64,000 nt of DNA from Prauserella marina (GCF_002240355.1 NZ_CP016353.1:2158501-2222500); one strand, 5' to 3'. Shown: positions 49,934 to 58,845, counted from the first letter of the stretch. Program-made: numbers and translations. The notes: generated by a model from the sequence alone, not told the origin.

Positions 49934-50140
49934 TCAGCTCCAAGTGGAATCAGCGCTGTTCGTCGTGCCGGGTCGCTCCGTGGTGGCGTCGGAGGACAGA
50001 GCCGCGACGGCGGGGGACTTGGACTCGTATCGGACTACTGTTGCTCGCAACTGGGCGGCATAAAGATAGATGTCCTCGGCGGAGAGAACCGGTACACGGG
50101 TCTCGACCTTGTTCTCGTCGAAGACGCCGAGATACTTTTT
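49934..50140 (-). pseudogene. Out-of-frame C-terminal part of restriction-like gene
   Basis: In the -1 frame from a run of five A residues (plus strand T's 50136-50140), the translation continues as KKYLGVFDENK and DIYLYAAQLRATVVRYES. This is the expected C-terminus of the protein encoded upstream, whose own frame instead ends in an unrelated Ser/Arg/Pro-rich tail. Restoring one A rejoins the two parts into about 400 residues. Confidence 0.75.
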
Positions 50141-51135
50141 GAACGATTGAACCAAAGTCGGGCGATCGGTTTTCTGTTGTTGTTGTCGAGCAGGACTCCG
50201 AAATACGTTTTCGTATCTCGGGCTACGATCCTGGATGGCGCTACGTCGCCACATGCAATCGCCTTGACTATGCGATAGCCTTCCAGCTCTTCCTCTGTTG
50301 TGGTTATTCGTTCCGTGTTTTCATTTGCTTCTGGCTCGACGGGAGAGTCATTATTCCTGGTATCAGTCGGCGCCTTTTGTTCCGGTGCTGTGCCGCTGGA
50401 GACGCTGACATAAGCGTCGGGTCCGCCGAGAGCGTTCTTCAAGCGATCATTGACCTGTTCGTTCAAGAACTGGCCCATGGCTTTTTCGACCAGGGGGAGA
50501 AACTGGTCTCGAACCCGCTGGGTGAACGAGCCGTCGTAGACGCGGTTCGTCAGGAGTCGGACCCACTCTTCTTCTGGTTTTCTGAACTGTGCCGCCAGGA
50601 TACGTTTGAGTTGCCCGATGTACTTGAGTTCCCCTGCGGCGCTGATCACGGAATCGAGGTTGAACGAATCCTTGGCCAGCTTCGCCAGTTCGGGAAGGAG
50701 GGTCGCATCGATATCGGAAAGATCCAGTACGAGAAACGGCTTGGCGTCCATCCGGTTTGGTGCGTCCAAGTCGGTGTAGAATTCGTACGCCTCACCATTG
50801 GTGAGGATTGCGATCCTGGCGTTCGTGGCCGCGAAGTATCGGAATAGCTGCGATGCATGTTCGATCCGAAGCGGGTCGTTTATTTTCTTGACCTCGACCA
50901 GTACTTGGACCTGTCCGTCGTGCGCGATCGCGTAGTCAATTTTCTCCCCCTTCTTGGTTCCTACGTCTGCCGTGAACTCTGGAATCACTTCGGAAGGATT
51001 GAATACGTCGTAGCCCAATACTGTGCTGATGAAGGGCATGACAAAGGCGTTCTTAGTCGCTTCCTCGGTTTCTATTTCAGCCTTGTGTTTTCGGATCTTC
51101 ATCGCCAGTGCCTGGGCGCGTTCTGCGATCTCCAT
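50035..51135 (-). CDS. Restriction endonuclease-like protein (HsdR N-domain type), frameshifted
   Basis: The intact frame gives 366 residues. The N-terminal half has a PD-(D/E)XK-like nuclease core (NPSEVIPEFTADVG, GEKIDYAIAHDGQVQVLVEVKK) as in HsdR N-terminal domains and predicted type IV enzymes. A polar linker (about 255-290) leads to a C-terminal domain (EGYRIVKAIACGDVAPSRI, YFGVLLDNNNRKPIARLWFNRS). There the frame breaks at an A5 run, and the final ~34 residues are out of frame. ATG 51135 has AAGGACGGG upstream. AT content and Lys/Asn/Ile codons exceed the neighbours, a sign of transfer. No methylase is adjacent. Confidence 0.75.
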   Translation of the reverse strand: MEIAERAQALAMKIRKHKAEIETEEATKNAFVMPFISTVLGYDVFNPSEVIPEFTADVGTKKGEKIDYAIAHDGQVQVLVEVKKINDPLRIEHASQLFRYFAATNARIAILTNGEAYEFYTDLDAPNRMDAKPFLVLDLSDIDATLLPELAKLAKDSFNLDSVISAAGELKYIGQLKRILAAQFRKPEEEWVRLLTNRVYDGSFTQRVRDQFLPLVEKAMGQFLNEQVNDRLKNALGGPDAYVSVSSGTAPEQKAPTDTRNNDSPVEPEANENTERITTTEEELEGYRIVKAIACGDVAPSRIVARDTKTYFGVLLDNNNRKPIARLWFNRSKSISASSTRTRSRPVYRFSPPRTSIFMPPSCEQQ

Positions 51136-51508
51136 GTCCCGTCCTTCTTGGCCGCAAGGCCGCGAGCTTGTGGGGTAGGGCCCTTCCCGGTTTGCTCTCA
51201 GATCGGGGTTGTCCGACATATTGTTACGCGGGTGAAGACTCGGCTCCGTCGGTGGCGCTAACCGCGTGGCCGGCTCAGCGAAGGTATGCGACGGTCCAGC
51301 ACCGTCGCGAAGTGACTGTTGTGCCTGACCTGTTGAAAGACCACGGTGAACTCGTTTTGGGATCAATCCGATCGGCTCGGCAGCCGGATAAGTTGCAGTC
51401 CGAGGCGCGTGCTGATGTGGACCGCGCTTGTCGATGGTGGTATAGCGGCCTTCGGAAGTCACTGTGGGGCAGTTGACGGTCGCCTTGATCATCCACAGTG
51501 GACATATT
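51136..51508. other. Gene-free gap with an inverted repeat
   Basis: I see no supportable gene in this 373-base stretch. It contains CACTGTGG (51460-51467) and CCACAGTG (51493-51500), perfect 8-base inverted copies 25 bases apart. The right copy is part of the 11-base near-palindrome TCCACAGTGGA seen elsewhere in the window. The promoter of the restriction-like gene should be here. Confidence 0.5.
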
Positions 51509-51549
51509 GATTCCCGTGGGACCGAAAGTTTCTCGGTACCACGGGAATC
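51509..51549. terminator. Strong hairpin after the FG-GAP-like gene
   Basis: Arms 51509-51525 and 51533-51549 pair over 17 positions with one mismatch around a 7-base loop (AAGTTTC). It begins 9 bases after the stop of the minus-strand gene at 51559, as expected for a terminator. It has a weak AT-rich tract (CAATATG) on the minus-strand exit side. Confidence 0.65.
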
Positions 51550-51558
51550 TCGCTATGG

Positions 51559-52233
51559 TCAGACGATGGCGCCGCAGCTTCGCGGGTCGGTGTCCAGTCG
51601 CGGGTCGTCGCCGGGAATGGCTTCGTACTCGAAGCGCTGCACTTCCCTCGCCACCCCGTCCTCGACGTGGTAACGGATGCGGGTTCCGTCGAAGAGTGGA
51701 ACCTCGCCCGAGGAGTCGACGAGCCGTGCGTTCAATGCCTCCAGGTCGCGGTCGCCGGTGTCCGGGTAGTCGAAGCAGTTGTAGCCCGATCTCGCGGCGG
51801 CACCCCCGCCTTCGTAGACCTGCAACCGGGAACCGTCGGGGTTGGCGACCGGGAAGATCTTGCCCCTGGCCGGGTCGTAGTACCAGGCGTTGAAGGTGAC
51901 CGTGTTGGCGCCGACGTACTCGGCGACCATGATCTCGTGTGTTCCGTCGCTGTTCACGTCGACCGGACGCGGTTGCTGCAACGGATAGCTCGCGTCGCCC
52001 TCGATGGTGACCTCCACCGGTCCCCCCGCAAGCGCGAAGGTCAGCGTCTGGCTTGTCGGCGACACCTCGGTCAGGGTGACGTCGTCGAGGCTGCCATCAC
52101 CGTCCACATCAGCCTGTACGGTGTGCGATTCGTACTCGTCCGCGACGGCGGTGGCCGCGGTGGTGGCCGTCAGTGCCACGCCGAGCACTCCGACGGCGCC
52201 CGCCGCGAGAAGCCTTGTCATGGAGCCGGACAT
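51559..52233 (-). CDS. Secreted FG-GAP/VCBS-like protein
   Basis: A 224-residue exported protein. The signal peptide (about 1-30: MTRLLAAGAVGVLGVALTA then TAVADE) is followed by two calcium-binding repeats of the integrin/FG-GAP type, ADVDGDGSLDDVTL and VDVNSDGTHEIMVAEY. A later Cys pair (YNCFDYPD and RSCGAIV) may form a disulfide. It probably lies outside the membrane as a binding or structural protein; no enzyme motif is visible. ATG 52233 follows GGGGGAA; 6 more residues from 52251 are less likely. Confidence 0.75.
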   Translation of the reverse strand: MSGSMTRLLAAGAVGVLGVALTATTAATAVADEYESHTVQADVDGDGSLDDVTLTEVSPTSQTLTFALAGGPVEVTIEGDASYPLQQPRPVDVNSDGTHEIMVAEYVGANTVTFNAWYYDPARGKIFPVANPDGSRLQVYEGGGAAARSGYNCFDYPDTGDRDLEALNARLVDSSGEVPLFDGTRIRYHVEDGVAREVQRFEYEAIPGDDPRLDTDPRSCGAIV

Positions 52234-52417
52234 GGTGTTCCCCCAATCCACGGGCGCCGCGTCGCGCCCGCCTTTCGATTGCCGTACATGGGGATAACGT
52301 CCTTTTCGGCGCCGGGGTTGTCCGTGGTTCGTACCTCATGGGGAAGTCACCCGTTGGAGACCGACGATGTGCGCTCCGACCAGCGAGGGCGTCTCGCGGT
52401 GACCGGAGCCCGGTTCA

Positions 52418-54013
52418 CTATCCGGCGCTCACCTTGTGTTTGCCCGCGTCACCGCCGGGTTCGTCGGCGGGCGGCTCTTCGAGGTCGATACTGCTGCGCA
52501 GCATGGTCGGCTTGAGCGCGACCGCCGCCGCGACGCCCAGCAGCGCGATCACCGCCGAGATCAGGAAGATGTGCCCCGTGGCGTCGCCGTAGGCATTGCG
52601 CACGATGCCTTCGATCTCAGGCGGCAGTTGTTCGAGGTTCAGGTTGCTCGTGCTCCCCATCGCCGTCGAAGGGAGCCCGGCCGCTTCAAGCCCTTCCCGG
52701 ACGCTGGCCAGGACCCGGTTGGCGAGAACGGCGCCCAGCACCGAGACTCCCACCGTGCCGCCGAGTGAACGGAAGAACGTGATCGACGCGCTCGCCGCGC
52801 CGATGTCCTTGAGCGCCACGGTGTTCTGCACGGCGAGCACGAGGTTCTGCATCGACATGCCGACCCCGACGCCCACCAGCACGATCCCTGCCGACACGAT
52901 GATCATCGAGGTGGAGTTGTCGACGGTAGCCAGCACGGCGAAGCCCGCGACGAGCACGATGGTTCCCGCCACGATGTAGGGCTTGATCTTGCCTGTCCTG
53001 CTGATGATCTGGCCGACCACGGTCGAGGACACCAGCACACCCGCCATCATCGGGATCATGAGCAGCCCAGCCTCCGTGGGGCTGTAGCCCCGGCCGACCT
53101 GGAAGTACTGCCCGAGGAACACGGCTCCGCCGAACATCGCCATCCCGACGGCGAGGCTGGCGAGAATGGCCAGCGCCGGGGTGCGCCTGCGGATGATGTC
53201 CAGCGGCACGACGGGCTCGACGGTGCGTGATTCCCACCAGACGGCGACCACCAGCAGCACGATTCCGGGACCGGCCATGGCGGCGGTCTGCCAGGACAGC
53301 CAGGCGAATGAGTTGTCCACGAACGACACCCAGATCAGCAGAATGCTGACGCCCAGTGCGATCAGCGTGGCGCCGACGTAGTCGATGCTGACCTTGCCGT
53401 GGCGGGTGACCTGCAAATGCAGGGTGCGGTGCAGCACGACGAGCGCCACGAGGGCGAACGGAATCCCGACGAAGAAACACCAGCGCCAGCCGAGCAGCGA
53501 ACTGTCGGCGATGAGCCCGCCAAGCAGCGGCCCGCTGACCGTCGCCAGCGCCATCACGCCGCCGAGCAGGCCGTTGTACCGGCCGCGCTCCCTCGGCGGG
53601 ATCATCGCGGCGATCACGACCTGCACGAGCGCCTGTAAACCACCCACGCCGAGCCCCTGGAAAGCCCTCGCGGCGATGAGCTGACCGGCGTCCTGGGCGA
53701 AACCCGAAATGAGCGATCCGGCCACGAAAATACCGATGGCGATCTCCACCAGCAGTTTCTTGCTGTAGAGGTCGGCGAGCTTGCCCCAGATCGGGGTTGT
53801 CGCCGTCGCGGCGAGCAGGGTGGCGGTGACCACCCAGGTGTATTGCGTCTGACTGCCGTTGAGCGAGCCGATGATCTTGGGCAGCGCGGTCGAGACGATG
53901 GTCGAACTGATCATCGCCACGAACAGGACGAGCAGCAGGCCGCTCAGCGCCTTGAGCACCTGAGGCCGCGCCATCGGCTCCGCACCGGCGGTCAGGGTGT
54001 TCGGGGAACTCAC
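52418..54013 (-). CDS. MFS transporter, DHA2 multidrug exporter
   Basis: A 531-residue, 14-helix exporter. WVVTATLLAATATTPIWGKLADLYSKK is the loop after helix 2, and GLGVGGLQALVQVVIAAMIPPRERGRY the helix 4-5 region of the QacA/EmrB group. Start is GTG 54013, four bases after GGAGG; the frame to 54073 has no SD. It is divergent from a TetR regulator, which most likely represses it. The last ~25 residues are acidic (EEPPADEPGGD). Confidence 0.9.
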   Translation of the reverse strand: MSSPNTLTAGAEPMARPQVLKALSGLLLVLFVAMISSTIVSTALPKIIGSLNGSQTQYTWVVTATLLAATATTPIWGKLADLYSKKLLVEIAIGIFVAGSLISGFAQDAGQLIAARAFQGLGVGGLQALVQVVIAAMIPPRERGRYNGLLGGVMALATVSGPLLGGLIADSSLLGWRWCFFVGIPFALVALVVLHRTLHLQVTRHGKVSIDYVGATLIALGVSILLIWVSFVDNSFAWLSWQTAAMAGPGIVLLVVAVWWESRTVEPVVPLDIIRRRTPALAILASLAVGMAMFGGAVFLGQYFQVGRGYSPTEAGLLMIPMMAGVLVSSTVVGQIISRTGKIKPYIVAGTIVLVAGFAVLATVDNSTSMIIVSAGIVLVGVGVGMSMQNLVLAVQNTVALKDIGAASASITFFRSLGGTVGVSVLGAVLANRVLASVREGLEAAGLPSTAMGSTSNLNLEQLPPEIEGIVRNAYGDATGHIFLISAVIALLGVAAAVALKPTMLRSSIDLEEPPADEPGGDAGKHKVSAG

Positions 54014-54065
54014 GCAGCCTCCAGGCTGTCGTTCATCGGGCAGGGGACAGGCAGGAATGTTTGCC

Positions 54066-54126
54066 ACTTGCAACTATTCCGCGAAGTCGCTCAATGTGCA
54101 AGTTTTCCCGATGAGAAATTTTTCTC
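54066..54126. promoter_or_regulatory. TetR/exporter divergent operator candidates
   Basis: The 135-base divergent gap holds ACTTGCA (54066-54072) and TGCAAGT (54097-54103), perfect 7-base inverted copies 24 bases apart. It also has a compact palindrome, GAGAAA-TT-TTTCTC (54113-54126), 23 bases before the TetR GTG. Either fits a TetR operator; the compact one is the more typical size. Confidence 0.55.
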
Positions 54127-54148
54127 GGAGTGTCGTACGATCACCGGG

Positions 54149-54739
54149 GTGAACACGGTGCAGGGACTTCGTGAGCGGAAGAAGATCGCGACCAGGGAGG
54201 CATTGCACGAGGCCGCGCTGAAGCTGGCCATGGAACACGGCTTCGACCGGCTGACCGTGGAGGCCATCGCCGACGCCGCGACCGTCTCGCGGCGCACCTT
54301 CTCGAACTACTTCGCCAGTAAGGAAGAGGCCCTGCTCTACGGCGACGGGGCGAGGATGGCCGCGATGCTGGAGGCAGTGCGGGCCCGGCCAGCCGCCGAG
54401 TCACCGTGGACGGCGCTCACCGCCAGCATGCGCACGCTGTTTCCGGAGCGGGGACCCGACGAGGACTGGGTGGCCAGGGCCAGATTCATCCGCTCCCATC
54501 CTTCGTTGCTGGTCCAGCAACTGGCGACCTTCTCCTCGTTCGAGAAGGAACTGGCAGCCGAACTGGCCGCCCGGCTGCCTGAGGAGCAAAGATCCGCCAC
54601 CAGGCCCCGGTTGATCGCCGGCTGCTTTTTCACCGCCATCAGGGTCGCCACGGTCGCCTGGCTCGACCAGCCGCAGGGCACCTCGTTGCAGGACATCGCC
54701 GAGCGGGCACTCGCCGAGGCGGCCGGTCCCTTCGCCTGA
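54149..54739 (+). CDS. TetR-family transcriptional regulator
   Basis: A 196-residue repressor. The N-terminal helix-turn-helix is FDRLTVEAIADAATVSRRTFSNYFASKEEAL; the C-terminal helical domain is ligand-binding and variable. GTG 54149 is chosen as the codon nearest the conserved start (VNTVQGLRERKKIATREAL); the open frame further upstream is antisense to the exporter. It likely senses a compound pumped by the divergent DHA2 exporter. Confidence 0.9.
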   Translation: MNTVQGLRERKKIATREALHEAALKLAMEHGFDRLTVEAIADAATVSRRTFSNYFASKEEALLYGDGARMAAMLEAVRARPAAESPWTALTASMRTLFPERGPDEDWVARARFIRSHPSLLVQQLATFSSFEKELAAELAARLPEEQRSATRPRLIAGCFFTAIRVATVAWLDQPQGTSLQDIAERALAEAAGPFA

Positions 54740-54773
54740 GGTGGTACCCGCCCCGTGCGGTTACCGTGCACTC

Positions 54774-55148
54774 ATGCCTCGCTTCAACCGCATCGACTAC
54801 GTGATCTGGTACGTGGAGTCACTGTCGCGCTCCGTCGCGTTCTACACCGAGGTGCTCGGGCTGGACGTGCGGATCGACGGTGACGGCTACGTCGAGTTCG
54901 CCATGGACAACACCAAGTTCGCCCTGTTCGAACGTGCCAAACTGCCCGAACTGATCGGCGGCGAAGGCGGAACGGCACCGGCGGGCGAGATCGGCTTCAT
55001 CGTCGATGACGTCGACGCCGAGGCCGGGCGCCTTCGCGCGGCCGGTGTGCCGATCCTGACCGGACCGATCGACCGGCCGTGGCGCGAGCGCACGCTGCAC
55101 ATCGCCGATCCGGACGGCAACATCGTCGAGTTCGCGCAGAAACTGTGA
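54774..55148 (+). CDS. VOC family (glyoxalase-like) protein
   Basis: A 124-residue vicinal-oxygen-chelate protein with two beta-alpha-beta repeats: RIDYVIWYVESLSRSVAFYTEVLGL at the start and HIADPDGNIVEFAQKL at the end, where the Glu is a usual metal ligand. Members are lyases, dioxygenases or drug-binding proteins such as bleomycin resistance; the reaction cannot be assigned. Its stop overlaps the methyltransferase start (GTGA), so the two are coupled. Confidence 0.88.
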   Translation: MPRFNRIDYVIWYVESLSRSVAFYTEVLGLDVRIDGDGYVEFAMDNTKFALFERAKLPELIGGEGGTAPAGEIGFIVDDVDAEAGRLRAAGVPILTGPIDRPWRERTLHIADPDGNIVEFAQKL

Positions 55149-55735
55149 CCGGCGTGCCGGAGCCGCCCGAGAACCATCCCGACCGGTTGCGATGGAACGA
55201 GCGTTACCGCGCGCACGACGGTGGGTTCGAACCGCACCCGTTGTCCTCGGCCGCGGCCGTGGAGGGACTGCCGGAGGGGCCGGTGCTCGAACTCGCCTGC
55301 GGGCGCTCCGGTTCGGCGCTCGCGCTCGCCGCGAAGGGACGGATGGTCGTCGCCGTCGATGTGTCCGATGTGGCTATGGCGGATCTCAGAAAACGAGCTC
55401 AGGACAAGGGAGTTGCCGAACTGGTCCACTGTGTACTCGCCGATGCCTCGGAATACCGGCCGGCTGACGACTTCGCGCTCGTGCTGGCGACGCGATACTG
55501 GGATCCCTCCGCGTTCACGATCGCGGTGGGCGCGGTGAAACCGGGAGGACTGCTGGGCTGGGAAGCGCTTGCCGTCCCTGGCGAGCACGAGGGCGCACTC
55601 CCACCGTGGCACATCAGGCACGGCGACCTCGCCGCGCTGGTGCCGGAAGGCTGGACGGTGCTCGCCGAGGAACTGATCCGGCAGGGGCACCGGCGGTTCA
55701 GCAGAGTGCTCGCACGGAAAGCCGGGCCGCCGTGA
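55145..55735 (+). CDS. SAM-dependent methyltransferase-like protein
   Basis: A 196-residue class I methyltransferase-like protein starting at GTG 55145. Motif I is VLELACGRSGSALALAAKG and the acidic residue after strand 2 is in VVAVDVSDVAM; ADASEYRPADDFALV corresponds to motif II. It resembles TehB/thiopurine-type enzymes. Substrate unknown. The last 38 bases overlap the convergent LysR gene. Confidence 0.82.
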   Translation: MTGVPEPPENHPDRLRWNERYRAHDGGFEPHPLSSAAAVEGLPEGPVLELACGRSGSALALAAKGRMVVAVDVSDVAMADLRKRAQDKGVAELVHCVLADASEYRPADDFALVLATRYWDPSAFTIAVGAVKPGGLLGWEALAVPGEHEGALPPWHIRHGDLAALVPEGWTVLAEELIRQGHRRFSRVLARKAGPP

Positions 55736-56636
55736 CCGTGTTCTTCTCCACGTCGCGTGCCATGGCGCGCACCGCGTCGCGGAAAGCGTTGACCGAACCG
55801 GTGTTCTCGCCTGCCCGCCACAGCAGCCGGTAAGCAGCACTCGGCGCGTCGCGCAGCGGAAGGTAGACGATGCCCGGCCGGGGGTAGTACGTGGCGGTGT
55901 GCGCCGGGGTGATGATCGCGCCCTGCGCCGCCGACACCAGCGTCAGTGCTTCTTGCAGGTTGGCGACCGAGGGCCCGCGCTCGATGCGCCGTCCGCCGGG
56001 TGTTCGCGCGGGAACCCTGTCCTCAAGCCAGTAGGAGGGAACGTCGCCTTCGATGGAAAGCAGCGTGATCTCGGCAAGATCGTCGAGCACGAGACTGTCC
56101 TTGATGGACAACGGATGGCAGGCGGGCAGCGCGAGCATCCTGTCCTCTTCGAACAACGGCTCTCCTCCCGAGAGATCGTCCTCATGGGAGGAGAAGTCGA
56201 CCAGCTGCACGTCGAACTGCCCGTTGCGCAGCTCACCGTAGGGACTGGCCAGCGGGACCTCGCAGAACTCGATCGCGAGGTCGGGATGCGTCGCGCGCAG
56301 CGCGTCGGCTGCCCGCACGACGATCTCGCCCGCGAGCGGGTTGGCGAACCCGACGTGCAGCGCGCCGAGCGCTCGCCGCGCGTGCTCGGCCGCCTTCGCG
56401 AGCGCCGACTCGATAGCCAGGTGGTGCTGCTCGGTCTCGGCCCGCAACTGTTTGCCGAGCGTGGTCATGGCGACCCGCCTGCTTGTCCTGACGAACAGCG
56501 CGGCGCCGACCCGCCGTTCCAGTCGCTGGATGAGCTGGCTGACCCTCGCCCTCGACAGGTGCATGCGCTCGGCGGTGCGGCCGAAGTGCAGCTCGTCGGC
56601 GAGCACGAGAAAGCACTCAAGCTCGTCGCGTTCCAT
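55698..56636 (-). CDS. LysR-family transcriptional regulator
   Basis: A 312-residue LTTR with the helix-turn-helix FLVLADELHFGRTAERMHLSRARVSQLI and an effector domain typical of the aromatic-responsive group (LHVGFANPLAGEIVVRAAD). ATG 56636 is the only good start. It is divergent from the DHA2 exporter at 56771 and probably regulates it; the 134-base gap must hold the operator, but no clear LTTR box stood out. Confidence 0.9.
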   Translation of the reverse strand: MERDELECFLVLADELHFGRTAERMHLSRARVSQLIQRLERRVGAALFVRTSRRVAMTTLGKQLRAETEQHHLAIESALAKAAEHARRALGALHVGFANPLAGEIVVRAADALRATHPDLAIEFCEVPLASPYGELRNGQFDVQLVDFSSHEDDLSGGEPLFEEDRMLALPACHPLSIKDSLVLDDLAEITLLSIEGDVPSYWLEDRVPARTPGGRRIERGPSVANLQEALTLVSAAQGAIITPAHTATYYPRPGIVYLPLRDAPSAAYRLLWRAGENTGSVNAFRDAVRAMARDVEKNTVTAARLSVRALC

Positions 56637-56770
56637 CGGATCCCCTGCTCTCGATCGGTAAGCCCGACTGAACGAACGTTGTGATCTTCGGCGTTGTTCC
56701 CGCAGGTCGTCCGGAACGAGGGTGGTGGGAGAACGATATTTCTCCGACCTGCGAGGACTTGGTGGGCTTG

Positions 56771-58189
56771 ATGAGTGAGTGGGGCAGCAGACGGTGGGGA
56801 GTGCTGCTCGTGCTGTGTGGCGCGATCTTCCTCGAAGGTATCGACATCGCCATGCTCAACGTGGCGTTGCCGGTGATCAGGGCTGACCTGGGGCTGGCGA
56901 CCGGCGAGTTGCAGTGGGTGGTGAGCGCGTACGTGCTCGGCTACGGCGGGTTCATGCTGCTCGGCGGGAGGGCGGCCGACCTGCTTGGCAGGCGTGAGGT
57001 CTTCCTGTGGGCACTGGTGGTGTTCCTCGTGTTCTCCGGGCTCGGCGGGCTCGCGACCGAGAGCTGGATGCTGATCGCGGCACGATTCGTGACCGGTGTC
57101 GCCGCGGCGTTCATGACTCCGGCCGGGCTCTCGATCATCACGACGACCTTCGAACAGGGACCGCAGCGCAACAAGGCACTGCTGGTGTATTCGGGGATCG
57201 CGGCGGGCGGATTCACGCTCGGCCTGGTCATCGGCGGCCTGCTGACGTCGCTGGGCTGGCGCTGGGTCTTCTTCGCCCCGGTCGGGCTGTCCGCGGTGAT
57301 TCTGGCTTTCGCCGTCCCGCTGATCCCACGATCGGTGCGTGAGCGGCGCGCGGGTCTGCGGTTCGACGTGGCGGGTGCGGTGACCGTAACGGGGGCGATC
57401 GTGCTCGTCGTACTCGGCGTCGAACGGTCGGCGCACGTGCCGGTGTCCGTGACGGCGGCGACTCTCGCGGCGGGCCTGGCGCTGCTCGCCGTCTTCGTGG
57501 TGATCGAGAAACGGGCGAAGACCCCGCTCGTGCGGCTGGGCATCTTCGCCAACGCCGCGCTCGTGCGGGCGGGCCTGACGATGTCCCTGCTGGCGGCGGG
57601 ATTCTTCGGCTTCCAGTTCATCGTCGTTCTCTACCTACAGGAACTGAGGGGCTGGTCGACGCTGGAGACCAGTCTGGCGATGCTTCTGCTCGGGGTGGAC
57701 GTGCTGCTGTCACCGACGGTGGTGCCCAAACTCGTGGCCAGGTTCGGCACCACCCGCGTCATCTTCGGCGGCATGCTGCTGGCCGCCGCGTCCTACGTGT
57801 TGTTCCTCCCGGTCGCGCCGGACTGGACCTACTCCGCGATGATTCCCAGCCTGCTGCTGCTCGGGGTCGCCTTCGCGCTGGCGTACGGGCCTGCCACGAT
57901 CGCGGCGACCGACGAGGTCGACGAACGGGAACAGGGGCTCGCGGGTGGTCTGCTCTACACGAGCTTCCAGTTCGGCGCCGCGCTGGGGTTGTCGGCCGCC
58001 GCGGCCGTCAACGTGGCGAACACGCGTTCCGGCACCGCCGCCTTTCTGATGGAGGGCTACCGGATGGCGCTGCTCGTGCCGGTCGGTCTCGGCCTCGCCG
58101 GGATCGTCGTCGCCGCTGCCGGATTGTTCGGGAATCGCCGGAAAAAGGCGACCGGTTCAGCTGCTGAAAAGCTGGTTCCCGTCGACTGA
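56771..58189 (+). CDS. MFS transporter, DHA2 exporter
   Basis: A 472-residue, about 14-helix exporter. ELQWVVSAYVLGYGGFMLLGGRAADLLGRREVF contains the loop-2/3 signature, and GIAAGGFTLGLVIGGLL the antiporter motif. ATG 56771 (MSEWGSRRW) is used; the frame from 56681 adds 30 residues without support. The extra-basic tail is GNRRKKATG. The regulator is probably the divergent LysR protein. Substrate unknown, drug-like. Confidence 0.9.
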   Translation: MSEWGSRRWGVLLVLCGAIFLEGIDIAMLNVALPVIRADLGLATGELQWVVSAYVLGYGGFMLLGGRAADLLGRREVFLWALVVFLVFSGLGGLATESWMLIAARFVTGVAAAFMTPAGLSIITTTFEQGPQRNKALLVYSGIAAGGFTLGLVIGGLLTSLGWRWVFFAPVGLSAVILAFAVPLIPRSVRERRAGLRFDVAGAVTVTGAIVLVVLGVERSAHVPVSVTAATLAAGLALLAVFVVIEKRAKTPLVRLGIFANAALVRAGLTMSLLAAGFFGFQFIVVLYLQELRGWSTLETSLAMLLLGVDVLLSPTVVPKLVARFGTTRVIFGGMLLAAASYVLFLPVAPDWTYSAMIPSLLLLGVAFALAYGPATIAATDEVDEREQGLAGGLLYTSFQFGAALGLSAAAAVNVANTRSGTAAFLMEGYRMALLVPVGLGLAGIVVAAAGLFGNRRKKATGSAAEKLVPVD

Positions 58190-58361
58190 GTTCAAAAAAA
58201 TCACGAACATCGAGATCGATTTCTCGGGCTTTCAGCTGGCATTTGTTCCGCGCTTTACCGGCTTCACCCGTTGGGCGGTGTCCGGTCGGGACGACGGTGG
58301 TTATCTGGTATTACGGCACCCGGATTCACCGGTACGCACGCATATTCAGGGGAGTAGCCAC

Positions 58362-58760
58362 ATGTCGAGTGATTTTGATGCCAGCGTGAAACTGCTCTAC
58401 GCGGTCGACGTCGGAACATTCTTTACGATCGACGACGTCACATTGAACGATCCTTTCGATGTCATCATGAACATCGAGATTGGCAGGGACTTGAACCAGA
58501 ATGTCACCAGATTCGACGCGAGGGTGGGTATTCGCAATCTCACCCAGTCGGTCAACGTGGCGACGGCGAACCAGGGCGGGTCGCTGACTCCTTCGGACAC
58601 CGATCCGTTCTTGCAGGAATTGCGGATCAACATCCCCGCGGGCTGGGGAGCGAAGGCCGCCGTTGGCGATGTATTGCAAGCGGTCGCCTCGTACAAGGTG
58701 ACGGCGGGGTCGAACTTCGACTTCTCGACCGCGGAAAGCCTGCCCTTCGTCGTGTCGTGA
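58362..58760 (+). CDS. Hypothetical protein, 132 residues
   Basis: A soluble protein starting at ATG 58362, with GGGGAG upstream; codons before this in the frame are not convincing. It has no Cys or Trp-rich motif apart from one GWGAK, and alternates short beta-like segments (FTIDDVTLNDPFDVIMNIEIG, FDARVGIRNLTQSVNV). Composition is AT-richer and more Asn/Phe/Ile-rich than its neighbours, a hint of transfer. I do not recognise a family. Between it and the preceding exporter (58190-58361) I see no gene. A strong hairpin follows the stop. Confidence 0.65.
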   Translation: MSSDFDASVKLLYAVDVGTFFTIDDVTLNDPFDVIMNIEIGRDLNQNVTRFDARVGIRNLTQSVNVATANQGGSLTPSDTDPFLQELRINIPAGWGAKAAVGDVLQAVASYKVTAGSNFDFSTAESLPFVVS

Positions 58761-58779
58761 CTGAGGATCGGTCGATCCT

Positions 58780-58817
58780 GGCCGGTTTCCCGGACATCCG
58801 TGGCCGGGGAACCGGCC
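58780..58817. terminator. Bidirectional terminator hairpin
   Basis: GGCCGGTTTCCCGG (58780-58793) and CCGGGGAACCGGCC (58804-58817) pair over 14 positions with one G-T type mismatch around a 10-base loop. It lies between two convergent genes, 19 bases after one stop and 28 from the other. A smaller perfect palindrome, GGATCG-GT-CGATCC, is just to the left (58765-58778). Confidence 0.7.
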
Positions 58818-58845
58818 GCGTCCACGCGTGGGCGCGGCGAGGGGG

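Noticed and set aside
50136-50140. Programmed -1 frameshift as the main explanation for the restriction-like gene
   Set aside because: The A run lacks a full X XXY YYZ heptamer in phase and no stimulating hairpin was seen; a one-base loss is simpler.
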